Assembly: GCF_014648255.1 (NCBI RefSeq)
Contig: NZ_BMQT01000013.1
Coordinates: 62,001-126,000 of the forward strand
Direction of reading: 5' to 3'
Length of the DNA: 64,000 bases
Source: Nocardioides albus
GTDB lineage: Bacteria > Actinomycetota > Actinomycetes > Propionibacteriales > Nocardioidaceae
The first letter of the stretch is position 1; every line of letters starts with the position of its first letter. Below are positions 24,970 through 34,233 of the stretch, piece by piece. The position numbers and the translations under genes were made by a program. A model generated the notes under the pieces. It saw only the letters and a list, made by a program, of their open reading frames with translations. It searched no databases and was not told the DNA's origin.

Positions 24970-25143
24970 ATGGACAAGAAGAAGATCTTCATCGTCATCG
25001 GCGTTCTGTTCGTCGGGTTCTGGCTGTTCACCGATCCGCAGGGGCTGACCAACACGATCTCTGCTATCGCGAGCGGCATCTGGGGCGTCACCACCGACGT
25101 CTTCGGCGGCGTGATCGGCACCATCGAGGGCTCCACCCGCTGA
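24970..25143 (+). CDS. 57-residue membrane protein
   Basis: The product starts MDKKKIFIVIGVLFVGFWLF, a single N-terminal membrane helix, followed by a second hydrophobic, glycine-rich stretch (IASGIWGVTTDVFGGVIGTI). The ATG has a GGGAGGAC ribosome site and a hairpin terminator follows, so it is likely a real monocistronic gene. It faces away from the T4SS-like operon. Pilin-like or small accessory roles are possible; the family is not recognised. Confidence 0.6.
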   Translation: MDKKKIFIVIGVLFVGFWLFTDPQGLTNTISAIASGIWGVTTDVFGGVIGTIEGSTR

Positions 25144-25161
25144 CCTCGACCGCAACCTACG

Positions 25162-25179
25162 CCGACGCGCGAGCGTCGG
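25162..25179 (+). terminator. short hairpin after the 57-residue ORF
   Basis: CCGACGC (25162-25168), loop GCGA, GCGTCGG (25173-25179), 18 bases after the stop codon. There is no U tract immediately after, although CCTTTTCT follows at about 25190. Confidence 0.5.
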
Positions 25180-25258
25180 TGCGATGGACTCCTTTTCTCT
25201 GGCTGCCCGGTGTGGGACCGACCAGCACAGATAACTGTTTGACGTCGGACCAGGCAAT

Positions 25259-25276
25259 GACAAGACTGCGCTTGTC
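25259..25276. promoter_or_regulatory. GACAAG-N6-CTTGTC palindrome upstream of the MFS gene
   Basis: A perfect 6-bp inverted repeat, 27 bases upstream of the MFS start and just downstream of a TTTGACG -35-like box. It is a candidate repressor site; no dedicated regulator gene is adjacent. Confidence 0.4.
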
Positions 25277-25303
25277 TCGATGTCAAGATAGTTCGGAGTC
25301 GCC

Positions 25304-26572
25304 TTGTCCTCTCGCTTCATCCGGTTGAGGGACAAGGTCCTCTCAAACGACCCGCTCATCCGGGCGATGTCGTACCAGTCGGTGCTGTCGGCCTTCGCCG
25401 AAGGCACCTTTCTCACCGGCTCGGCGGTCTTCTTCACCCAGGTCGTCGGCCTCTCCGCCGCACAGGTCGGCCTCGGTCTCACGATCGCGGGCGTCGCAAC
25501 CTTCTTGTTCGCCGTCCCCCTGGGCCGACTCGCGGATCGTCTGGGCACCCGGTTCAGCTGGATCGCCGGCGCCATCCTCCAGGCGCTGCTGTTCGGCGCC
25601 TGGGTCCTAGTGGGCAACTTCGCCGCGTACGTAGCCGTCGAGGTCCTCCTCGCGCTCGCCTCCTCATGGCAGCGGTCGGGTCGCGACGCCTATCGGATCT
25701 CGGTCTTCCCCGCGGCGACCCGGGTGCGCTCCTTCGCCTACATGCGCGCCGCCCGCAACGTCGGCTACACGCTGGGCGCCCTGGCCAGCGGCCTCGCCCT
25801 GGCCGCCGACTCCAACACGCTGATCAAGGCCATCCCGCTCCTGACTGCCGTGGTGCTCCTGGTCAACGCCTACTGGATCTCGCGCCTCCCCCGCCTCGCT
25901 GCGGCTGCCTCCCCCGGCGACCTGAAGAGGGACGTACGCGACCGCCTCGGCGCCCTGCGCAACCGCGCGTTCCTCGCCACGACCTTCTTCGACGGCGTCC
26001 TCGGCACCCACCAGGTCCTGCTCAACGTCGTCATCCCGCTGTGGCTCGTCCAAGAGACCGACGCCCCGCGGGTGCTGCTGGCCTGGCTGTTCGGCACGAA
26101 CACCGTCATGGCGGTCGGGCTGCAGGTGATCGCCGCCCGCGGAGTGACCGACGTCGCGACGTCGCTTCGCGCGCAGCGCCGGGGTGCGCTCTGCTTCCTC
26201 GCCTCCTGCGGCATCATCGCGATCACCCACGACACCGTCGGCCTGCTCACGATCGCGTTGGTCTGGCTCGGCCATGTGACCGTCACCGGCGCCGAGCTCT
26301 TCCAGTCCGCCGGCGAATGGGGACTGATCGCCGACCTCTCCGACCCGGAGCACCGTGGCGACTACCAGGGTGCCGCCCAGGTCGGCCACACCCTCGGCAC
26401 CGTCTGGGCCCCGGCGGCGTACACCTTCCTGGCGATGGAGCTCGGCCACCTCGGCTGGGCCATCATCGCGGGGATCATCGTCGTCGCCGCGATCGGCGTC
26501 CACCCCTCCGCCCGCGCCGCCGAGCGCTACCTGGCGCGGCGGGCGCAGCCAGCTGTGGCTGAGTTGGTGTAG
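25304..26572 (+). CDS. MFS transporter
   Basis: A 422-residue major facilitator protein with about 12 hydrophobic segments. The loop 2-3 signature is GRLADRLGTRF. No substrate-defining motif is recognised; multidrug efflux is typical of the group. The TTG at 25304 has a GGAG site six bases upstream. The next in-frame ATG (MSYQSVLS) would remove only a short soluble lead, so the start is uncertain. A palindromic element lies directly after the stop. Confidence 0.85.
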   Translation: MSSRFIRLRDKVLSNDPLIRAMSYQSVLSAFAEGTFLTGSAVFFTQVVGLSAAQVGLGLTIAGVATFLFAVPLGRLADRLGTRFSWIAGAILQALLFGAWVLVGNFAAYVAVEVLLALASSWQRSGRDAYRISVFPAATRVRSFAYMRAARNVGYTLGALASGLALAADSNTLIKAIPLLTAVVLLVNAYWISRLPRLAAAASPGDLKRDVRDRLGALRNRAFLATTFFDGVLGTHQVLLNVVIPLWLVQETDAPRVLLAWLFGTNTVMAVGLQVIAARGVTDVATSLRAQRRGALCFLASCGIIAITHDTVGLLTIALVWLGHVTVTGAELFQSAGEWGLIADLSDPEHRGDYQGAAQVGHTLGTVWAPAAYTFLAMELGHLGWAIIAGIIVVAAIGVHPSARAAERYLARRAQPAVAELV

Positions 26573-26580
26573 GCGGTTCG

Positions 26581-26651
26581 TGTAACACGTCGTTCGTAGT
26601 ACTACTCGCCCTAAATGAACGACCGGATAGTGCTACGAACAGCGTGTTACA
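26581..26651 (+). repeat. 71-bp palindromic element, copy 2
   Basis: TGTAACACG ... CGTGTTACA. It differs from copy 3 by a single base (T instead of A at position 36, in the loop). Eight bases after the MFS stop and 118 bases before the AbiEi-like start. Confidence 0.95.
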
Positions 26652-26769
26652 CCTCCGCCAGCCCCTGCGTCGGGCCGCTCACCATCCACAGGGTCGCCCC
26701 GCGGCGGGGTTATCCACAATGCGGCGATGGGCGCCTGCGGTTGTCCGCGGCGGGTCGCAGGGTGGTGGC

Positions 26770-27780
26770 ATGAACCCGCGCATCCAGGCGACCATGGCAG
26801 CCAACCACGGCCTCATCACCCGCGACCAAGCGCTCGCGGCCGGCCTCGACCTCAACGCGATCCACCGGCACGTCGAGGAGGGCACGTGGACCGTCGTACG
26901 TCGGGGGGTCTACGCCGAACGCACCTACGTCGAGAGCGTCAGGCTGCCCACCGACAAGCAGCGGCTCCTCGACCGGGCCGCGTGCGCCGCGATCACCGTC
27001 CCGTTCGTCCGAAGTCACGACACTGCGGCGCTGGAGCTCGACATGGGCATCCTCCTGCCCAGAAAGCCGCAGACCCACGTCACTCGCCGCCCCGTCGTCG
27101 GCACTCACAACAAGTGGGGCGTGAAGCACCATCTCGCGCCTTACCTCGATGCTCAGGTCGTTCAGGTGAACGGATTCGAGGTCCTCAGCCTCGCCCGGAC
27201 CGCGATCGACATCGCTCGCGAGCACGGTCGACCGTATGGTGTCGTGGCCGTCGACTCTGCCCGGCAGATGGGGGTCTCGGTCGACGAGCTCTGGGACGTC
27301 CTCGATCGCATGAGACATTGGCCCAATCGCCGGCTGGCGATCGAAGCCATCGACCTCTCCGCCCCGGGCGCCGAGTCAGTCGGGGAGTCACTCACCCGTG
27401 ACGTACTCGAAGAGCTGGGACTGACCGGGATCGAGACGCAGTTCGAGATCACGGACGGCGTACGCACCGCCAGGTTCGACCTGCGCGTGGGCCGTCACCT
27501 CTTCGAGTTCGATGGCCGGGGCAAGTACGTCCCCGCAGCAGACGGTGGCCTGGCGCTCCGCTCGGTCGATGACGTCCTGGCTGAGGAGAAGGCGCGGCAG
27601 GACTGGGCTCACGGCTTCCATCTCGGAATGTCGCGAGTCGGGTGGGTCGACCTCTTCGGCCGCAACCGCGGCCTCCTCAAGGACCGTCTGGCCCGCGAGT
27701 ACCTGACCACATGCCGAGCCTTCGGCACCGATATCTCCGACCTCGAGCGATTCCGCGTGCGTCGCCCGGAGGCGGCATGA
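26770..27780 (+). CDS. orphan AbiEi-type antitoxin-domain protein
   Basis: A 336-residue protein. The N-terminal ~70 residues carry the AbiEi winged-helix pattern (GLITRDQALAAGLDLNAIHRHVEEGTWTVVRRGVYAE). The C-terminal part (ARFDLRVGRHLFEFDGRGKY ... EKARQDWAHGFHLGMSRVGW) resembles DUF559/Vsr-type nuclease folds. Stand-alone genes of this type are common in actinobacteria and no AbiEii toxin is beside it. ATG at 26770 starts the domain; the longer frame reaches into repeat copy 2. Near-identical direct repeats flank the gene. Confidence 0.8.
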   Translation: MNPRIQATMAANHGLITRDQALAAGLDLNAIHRHVEEGTWTVVRRGVYAERTYVESVRLPTDKQRLLDRAACAAITVPFVRSHDTAALELDMGILLPRKPQTHVTRRPVVGTHNKWGVKHHLAPYLDAQVVQVNGFEVLSLARTAIDIAREHGRPYGVVAVDSARQMGVSVDELWDVLDRMRHWPNRRLAIEAIDLSAPGAESVGESLTRDVLEELGLTGIETQFEITDGVRTARFDLRVGRHLFEFDGRGKYVPAADGGLALRSVDDVLAEEKARQDWAHGFHLGMSRVGWVDLFGRNRGLLKDRLAREYLTTCRAFGTDISDLERFRVRRPEAA

Positions 27781-27797
27781 GCGGCGCCTGCCGGGGA

Positions 27798-27868
27798 TGT
27801 AACACGTCGTTCGTAGTACTACTCGCCCTAAAAGAACGACCGGATAGTGCTACGAACAGCGTGTTACA
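27798..27868 (+). repeat. 71-bp palindromic element, copy 3
   Basis: Same orientation as copy 2 with one base difference. Located between convergent gene ends, 17 bases after the AbiEi-like stop and 14 before the menA stop, so it could act as a bidirectional terminator. Confidence 0.95.
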
Positions 27869-27882
27869 CCGTTCGCCGGCGC

Positions 27883-28758
27883 TCAGACAAACAGCAGAGG
27901 TACGCCGACGAGCAGCCCCCACACCAACGTGGCCAGCCCGGTCTGCTGGAGGACAGGGATCAGACGCGGGCCGAGGTTGGCGCGGTCGAGGACGGTGCGA
28001 ACGCCCTGGGCGGCGACCACGAGGAACCCGAGACCGAGCAGCGTCCACCAGGACGTGGTCAGCGCCACGAGCACGACGGAGACGGCAGCGACGGCCACCA
28101 GGGCAACGTAGAGCCAGCGGGTCCGCGCGTCACCGAGACGCACGGCGAGGGTGACCTTCCCGGACTCGGTGTCACCGGGGATGTCGCGGAGGTTGTTGGC
28201 GACCAGGAGCGCGGAGGTGATCGCGCCGATGCCCACGCCGGCCCACAGCGCACCCCACTCCCAGGAAAGCGTCTGCACGAACGTGGTGCCGATGACGGCG
28301 ACGAGACCGAAGAAGACGAAGACCATGACCTCGCCGAGGCCGGCGTAGCCGTAGGGGTGGGAGCCGCCGGTGTAGTACCAGGCGGCGATCATGCAGACCA
28401 GCCCCACCAGGATCAGCCACCAGGCGGAGGTCAGCGCCAGCACGAGACCCGCGACCGCGGCGATCCCGAAGGCGATGAACGCAGCGCGCTTGACCGCCGC
28501 CGGCGTGGCGAGGCCGGAGCCCGTCAGCCGCAGCGGTCCCACGCGGTCGTCGTCGGTGCCGCGGATCCCGTCCGAGTAGTCGTTGGCGTAATTGACCGCG
28601 ACCTGGAGCGCCAGCGAAACCACGAGCGCGAGCAGCGCCTTCCACCAGACCAAGCCACCGGCGTACGCAGCCACCCCTGTCCCGGCGATGACCGGCGCGA
28701 GCGCCGCGGGGAGTGTGCGAGGTCGGGCTCCCTGGAGCCACTGAGCGGAAGTTGCCAC
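27883..28758 (-). CDS. menA: 1,4-dihydroxy-2-naphthoate polyprenyltransferase
   Basis: A 291-residue UbiA-family membrane enzyme that prenylates DHNA to demethylmenaquinone. The first Asp-rich motif is NYANDYSDGIRGTDDD near residue 56 and the second is NNLRDIPGDTESGKVTLAVRLG near 180. About eight to nine membrane helices are present. GTG at 28758 (VATSAQWLQGARPRTLP) is the expected family start; the frame stays open into palindromic copy 4 but that part is not protein-like. Confidence 0.93.
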   Translation of the reverse strand: MATSAQWLQGARPRTLPAALAPVIAGTGVAAYAGGLVWWKALLALVVSLALQVAVNYANDYSDGIRGTDDDRVGPLRLTGSGLATPAAVKRAAFIAFGIAAVAGLVLALTSAWWLILVGLVCMIAAWYYTGGSHPYGYAGLGEVMVFVFFGLVAVIGTTFVQTLSWEWGALWAGVGIGAITSALLVANNLRDIPGDTESGKVTLAVRLGDARTRWLYVALVAVAAVSVVLVALTTSWWTLLGLGFLVVAAQGVRTVLDRANLGPRLIPVLQQTGLATLVWGLLVGVPLLFV

Positions 28759-28801
28759 CCCGCTATTCAACACCGGGGGTCTGTTGCGGGTCTCGCGGGG
28801 A

Positions 28802-28871
28802 TGTAACACGTCGTTCGTGGGTCTACTCGCCCGTTATAACGACCGGATAGACCCACGAACAGCGTGTTACA
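28802..28871 (+). repeat. 70-bp palindromic element, copy 4
   Basis: TGTAACACG ... CGTGTTACA in the same orientation as copies 2 and 3. Both inner arms are changed together to GGGTCTA and TAGACCC, so pairing is kept. Lies upstream of menA. Confidence 0.95.
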
Positions 28872-28927
28872 CGAACCAACCCCGCCGCCAGCCCCCGCGC
28901 ACCGCGCGCGCCCACCCCGAAAACCCA

Positions 28928-28959
28928 GCGACCCCTGCCCGGGGGGAGGCAGGGGTCGC
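28928..28959 (-). terminator. 12-bp hairpin terminator of the sugar ABC operon
   Basis: GCGACCCCTGCC (28928-28939) pairs perfectly with GGCAGGGGTCGC (28948-28959) around an 8-base loop, 20 bases beyond the mmsB stop on the reverse strand. Confidence 0.8.
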
Positions 28960-28979
28960 GGGGTGGGGGTTCGGGAGGA

Positions 28980-30266
28980 TCAGGTCTTCGGCGGATCGTT
29001 GGAGTCGACGCTCAGCTCGGCCTCCATGGCCTCGATCTCCTCGGCCAGCTTGTCGGGCGGCGGAGCGCTCGGCTCGGCGGCCTCGGCACCCGCGCCACCG
29101 GACCCGGCGGTGCGGCGCTTGTTCCACACGTCGAAGGCGACGGCGAGCAGCAGCACGAGGCCCTTGATGGCCTGCTGCCAGTCGATGGAGACACCGAGCA
29201 GCGACATGCCGTTGTTGAGGACACCCATGACGAGACCACCGATGATCGCGCCGATGACGGTGCCGACACCACCGGTGACGGCCGCACCACCGATGAAGGC
29301 GGCTGCGATCGCGTCGAGCTCGAAGTTGACGCCGGCCTTGGGGTTGGCCGCGGTCAGACGGGCAGTCGTGACCAGGCCCGCCAGGCCCGAGAGCAGACCC
29401 ATGTTCATCATGACCAGGAAGTCGACACGCTTGGTGTTGACGCCGGACATCGTGGCCGCGTCGACGTTGCCGCCGATCGCGTAGACGTGCCGACCGAAGA
29501 CGGTCTTGTTCATGATGAACGTGTAGACGACGATCAGGCCGCCGAGGATCAGGCCGACGATCGGCAGACCGCGCGCGTCGGCGAGCAGGTAGGCGAAGTA
29601 CATGATCACGATCGTCAGCAGCGCCAGCTTCACCACGAAGAGCGGGAAGGGCAGGACGTCGAAGTTGTACGCCGCCTGCGCGGACCGGCGCCGCACCTCG
29701 AGGACGATGAGCACCGCGACCGCCGCGACGGCGATGATCATCGTCAGGTTGTGGAACCCGGTGTCCGGCCCGATCTCGGGCAGGAACCCGTTGCCGATCG
29801 CCTTGAACTCCTCGGGCAGACCACCGACGGTGGCGCCCTTGAGCACGACCAGGGTCAGGCCGCGGAAGAGCAGCATCGAGGCCAGCGTGACGATGAACGC
29901 CGGGATCCCGACGTACGCCACCCAGAAACCGTGCCAGGCACCGATCGCGGTGCCGATCAGCAGGCCGAGGAAGACGGCCAGCCACCACGGGAAGTCGTAC
30001 TGCGTCATCATGATCGCCGACGCGGCGCCGACGAAGGCAGCCACGGAGCCGACCGACAGGTCGATGTGGCGCGCCACGATCACGATCACCATGCCGATGG
30101 CCAGGATCAGGATCTGGGCGTTCTGGACGACCAGGTTCGACACGTTGAGCGGCTTGAGAAGCACGCCGTCGGTGGTGATCTGGAAGAGGATGACGATCGC
30201 CGCCAGAGCGATGATCATCCCGTACTGGCGGACGTTCCCGCGCAGCGTGTTGAGCAGGGCATTCAT
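28980..30266 (-). CDS. mmsB: monosaccharide ABC transporter permease
   Basis: A 428-residue inner-membrane permease of the XylH/GguB group with about ten membrane segments. Visible marks are the N-terminal AVNTLRGN-like ALLNTLRGNVRQYGM, LVVQNAQILILAIGMVIVIVARHIDLSVGSVAAF, and the late GVGTVIGAIIGGLVMGVLNNGMSLLGVSIDWQQAIKG stretch. It forms the channel for the ATPase and binding protein encoded upstream. It is the last gene of the operon, seven bases after mmsA, ended by a strong hairpin. Confidence 0.9.
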   Translation of the reverse strand: MNALLNTLRGNVRQYGMIIALAAIVILFQITTDGVLLKPLNVSNLVVQNAQILILAIGMVIVIVARHIDLSVGSVAAFVGAASAIMMTQYDFPWWLAVFLGLLIGTAIGAWHGFWVAYVGIPAFIVTLASMLLFRGLTLVVLKGATVGGLPEEFKAIGNGFLPEIGPDTGFHNLTMIIAVAAVAVLIVLEVRRRSAQAAYNFDVLPFPLFVVKLALLTIVIMYFAYLLADARGLPIVGLILGGLIVVYTFIMNKTVFGRHVYAIGGNVDAATMSGVNTKRVDFLVMMNMGLLSGLAGLVTTARLTAANPKAGVNFELDAIAAAFIGGAAVTGGVGTVIGAIIGGLVMGVLNNGMSLLGVSIDWQQAIKGLVLLLAVAFDVWNKRRTAGSGGAGAEAAEPSAPPPDKLAEEIEAMEAELSVDSNDPPKT

Positions 30267-30272
30267 CGGGTG

Positions 30273-31805
<1,533 letters not shown>

Positions 31806-31832
31806 GTGGTTCCTGCTATCTGGCCAGATGAC

Positions 31833-31869
31833 GGCGTGGGCCCGGTCCGGAGGGACCCGGGCCCACGCC
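31833..31869 (-). terminator. strong hairpin between chvE and mmsA
   Basis: GGCGTGGGCCCGGTCC (31833-31848) pairs with GGACCCGGGCCCACGCC (31853-31869) with one bulged C and a GGAG loop. It lies inside the operon, where such hairpins usually protect the upstream mRNA or partly terminate so that more binding protein than ATPase is made (inference). Confidence 0.7.
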
Positions 31870-31880
31870 GCGTACGGGTG

Positions 31881-32948
31881 CTACTTGATCTCGTCGGCGG
31901 TGTAGTAGTCGGAGTCGACGAGCACCTTGGTGACGTCGTCCTTGGTGACCACGACCGGGTCGAGGAGGTAGGACGGAACGACCTTCTCGCCGTTGTCGTA
32001 CGTCTCGGTGTCGTTGACCTCGGGCTTCTCGCCCGCACCGACGGCGACGATCATGTCGACGGTCACCTCGGCGAGCTCGCGGGTGTCCTTGAAGATCGTG
32101 GAGTACTGCTCACCTGCGTTGATCGACTTCACCGACTGCACCTCGGCGTCCTGACCGGTCACGACCGGGAGGTCGGCGGTCGCGTAGCCGTTGCCCTTGA
32201 GCGCGGCGATGATGCCGAGCGAGAGGCCGTCGTAGGGCGAGAGCACGCCCTGGACCTTCTTGGAGGCGTACGTCTTGGTGAGGATGTCCTCCATGCGCTT
32301 CTGCGCGGTGGCGGGGTCCCAGCGCAGGATCGCGGCCTGCTTGAAGTCCGTCTGACCGGAGGGGATGACGATCTCGCCGGACTTGATCAGCGGCTCGAGC
32401 ACCGACATGGCGCCGTCCCAGAAGAAGGTGGCGTTGTTGTCGTCGGGCGAACCGCCGAAGAGCTCGACGTTGTAGGGGCCCGCGCCCTTGGCCTTCAGAC
32501 CGTCGACGAGCGAGGTGGCCTGCTGCACACCGACCTGGAAGTTGTCGAAGGTCGAGTAGTAGTCGACGGCCTTGGTGTCGCGGATGAGGCGGTCGTAGCT
32601 GATGATCGGGATGTCCTGCGACTCAGCGGTCTCGAGGACCTCGCCGAGCGCGGTGCCGTCGATGGCGGCGACCACGAGGACGTCGACGCCCTTGGTGACC
32701 ATGTTCTCGACCTGGGAGACCTGGGTGGGGATGTCGTCCTCGGCGTACTGCAGGTCGACCTTGTAGCCCTCGGCCTCGAGCTGCTTCTTGATGTTGTTGC
32801 CGTCTGCGATCCAGCGCTCCGAGGACTTGGTCGGCATGGCCACACCGACGGTGCCCTTGTCGCCGCCCTCGCCGCCGCCGTCGCCGCCGCATGCCGCCAG
32901 GCCGAGCGCAAGCGCTGCCGCGGTGATCGTGGTGAGTACCTTGCGCAC
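31881..32948 (-). CDS. chvE: periplasmic-type sugar-binding lipoprotein
   Basis: A 355-residue lipoprotein: N-terminal MRKVLTTITAAALALGLAAC with lipobox LAAC, then the type I sugar-binding fold (VGVAMPTKSSERWIADGNNIKKQLEAEGY, VLVVAAIDGTALGEVLE, IISYDRLIRDTKAVDYYSTFDN, LSPYDGLSLGIIAALKG). It is closest in pattern to ChvE/XylF-type multiple-monosaccharide binding proteins. The GTG start has a GGAGCAGG site. It heads the chvE-mmsA-mmsB operon. Confidence 0.88.
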   Translation of the reverse strand: MRKVLTTITAAALALGLAACGGDGGGEGGDKGTVGVAMPTKSSERWIADGNNIKKQLEAEGYKVDLQYAEDDIPTQVSQVENMVTKGVDVLVVAAIDGTALGEVLETAESQDIPIISYDRLIRDTKAVDYYSTFDNFQVGVQQATSLVDGLKAKGAGPYNVELFGGSPDDNNATFFWDGAMSVLEPLIKSGEIVIPSGQTDFKQAAILRWDPATAQKRMEDILTKTYASKKVQGVLSPYDGLSLGIIAALKGNGYATADLPVVTGQDAEVQSVKSINAGEQYSTIFKDTRELAEVTVDMIVAVGAGEKPEVNDTETYDNGEKVVPSYLLDPVVVTKDDVTKVLVDSDYYTADEIK

Positions 32949-33044
32949 TTACCTGCTCCATTTCATCTACGGCCACGTCGGTTCATAAACGCGCCGCTGT
33001 CGGGGGTGCCGGGGACCGGCGCACGGGCCGATCTCCAGGTGGGC

Positions 33045-33071
33045 CACATCACAGATGTGAACGCTCACATC
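33045..33071. promoter_or_regulatory. overlapping palindromes upstream of chvE
   Basis: CACATC-ACA-GATGTG (33045-33059) overlaps GATGTGA-ACGC-TCACATC (33054-33071), about 100 bases upstream of the chvE start. They are candidate regulator sites for the sugar operon. The gap 32949-33274 otherwise shows only the hairpin at 33204-33258 and no gene. Confidence 0.5.
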
Positions 33072-33203
33072 GGGACAGGCTGCCCCTTCGAGTCCGAATG
33101 CGTCAAGTGCAGGACGCCGATGTTTCCGACTCGTGACTTACGGGAGGCTCCGTTGATCATCTACGCCCGCACAGGCAATCCACAGACAGCCCGCTCGCCG
33201 ACG

Positions 33204-33258
33204 CGACGGGACGTTTCAGTCGGTCTACCGACGAGTAACGGACAGGTACGTCCCGTCG
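33204..33258 (-). terminator. nested hairpin after the maltokinase-cap-like gene
   Basis: CGACGGGACGT (33204-33214) pairs with ACGTCCCGTCG (33248-33258), and the loop holds a second hairpin GTCGGT-CT-ACCGAC (33219-33232). It ends 16 bases downstream of the reverse-strand stop at 33275. Confidence 0.5.
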
Positions 33259-33274
33259 TACCCGCGAAGCGAAG

Positions 33275-33895
33275 TCAGAGGTGGCTGACCGCCAGCAGGG
33301 TGCCTGACCCGCCCGGCCAGACGACCTCGAGCGACTCCTCACCCTCGGCGTCGGAGCCGTCGACGACACGCTTCACGACGACCGAGAATCCGCCCGCCTC
33401 GACGTGGGGGGCCGCCTCATGGGAGCGGATGGTGACACCGTCGAGGTGCGGCACGGCGTCGGGCGACCACGAGCCACTGCCCACCGCGGTGACGACGGCG
33501 TCGCGCCGCTCCACCAGCCGACCCTGGTCGTAGACGTCCATCGGCTCCTGGGTCGCGCCGGTGAGCGCGGCCGCCAGCAGCGTCCGGACGGCGACCGGGT
33601 CGGCGCAGGCGTCGTAGACGTAGCGCGTCCCCAGCGCGGAGTGGTCGGTGGTCGCCATCAGGAAGGCATCAGCGCCTTCGAGGGGAGCCTCACGGTAGGA
33701 GACCGGGAGATGGACGACGGCGTCGCCGACCTCGAGGAGCACGCACTCGATCCCGACCCGCCCGGCCGGGTCGTCGAACCGGTAGGAGCCGATCGTGCGG
33801 GTCAGCTCACCCTCGCACCAGGGCTGAACGGCGAGCCAGGCACCGAAGATCTCGGACTTCGACGGGGTGAGCGTGGCCTTGTGAACGATCGACAT
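33275..33895 (-). CDS. maltokinase N-terminal cap-like protein
   Basis: A 206-residue protein without signal or membrane segment. MSIVHKATLTPSKSEIFGAWLAVQPWC and GSYRFDDPAGRVGIECVLLEVGDAVVHLPVSYREAPLEGADAFLMATTDHSALGTRYVYDACADP match the cap domain found at the N-terminus of actinobacterial maltokinases, here free-standing with no kinase domain attached. A role in binding sugars or glycogen intermediates is speculative. It lies 17 bases downstream of the DUF4229 gene on the same strand. Confidence 0.65.
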   Translation of the reverse strand: MSIVHKATLTPSKSEIFGAWLAVQPWCEGELTRTIGSYRFDDPAGRVGIECVLLEVGDAVVHLPVSYREAPLEGADAFLMATTDHSALGTRYVYDACADPVAVRTLLAAALTGATQEPMDVYDQGRLVERRDAVVTAVGSGSWSPDAVPHLDGVTIRSHEAAPHVEAGGFSVVVKRVVDGSDAEGEESLEVVWPGGSGTLLAVSHL

Positions 33896-33912
33896 GACCG
33901 TTGTCTAACAGG

Positions 33913-34233
33913 TCAGGAGACCTTGTGGCTATCGCCTTCGCCGTTGGGGGCCTTGTCGGTCCCGCCGTCGGCCTCGGTGTCGATCTCGGCGTCCTCCTTG
34001 GCGCGCGCGGCCTCGACCGCCTTCGCGGCCCGGGCCTCGACCTTCTCGGCGAAGGCCCGGCGCTGCGGGTCGAGCACGAAGAAGGAGAGCACGCCGCTGA
34101 TCACGAACGCCACGATCACCGCGAGGAAGATGTCGACCTCGCCCGCGACCAGCGACCAGACGCCCGCCACGATGCCGAAGGTGGCGACCAGCGAGAGCAG
34201 CCGCAGGCCGGTGTAGATCAAGAACTCTTTCAT
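33913..34233 (-). CDS. DUF4229 membrane protein
   Basis: A 106-residue protein with two membrane helices (FLIYTGLRLLSLVATFGIVAGVWSLV and IFLAVIVAFVISGVLSFFVL) and a charged C-terminal helix rich in Lys, Glu and Ala (RRAFAEKVEARAAKAVEAARAKEDAE), probably coiled coil in the cytoplasm. The start overlaps the ccsB stop (ATGA). DUF4229 genes commonly accompany cytochrome c maturation genes in actinobacteria; function unknown. Confidence 0.8.
   Translation of the reverse strand: MKEFLIYTGLRLLSLVATFGIVAGVWSLVAGEVDIFLAVIVAFVISGVLSFFVLDPQRRAFAEKVEARAAKAVEAARAKEDAEIDTEADGGTDKAPNGEGDSHKVS

Noticed and set aside
28759..28809. Upstream start for menA at 28809
   Set aside because: The extra 17 codons run into palindromic copy 4 and do not resemble the family N-terminus; GTG at 28758 does.
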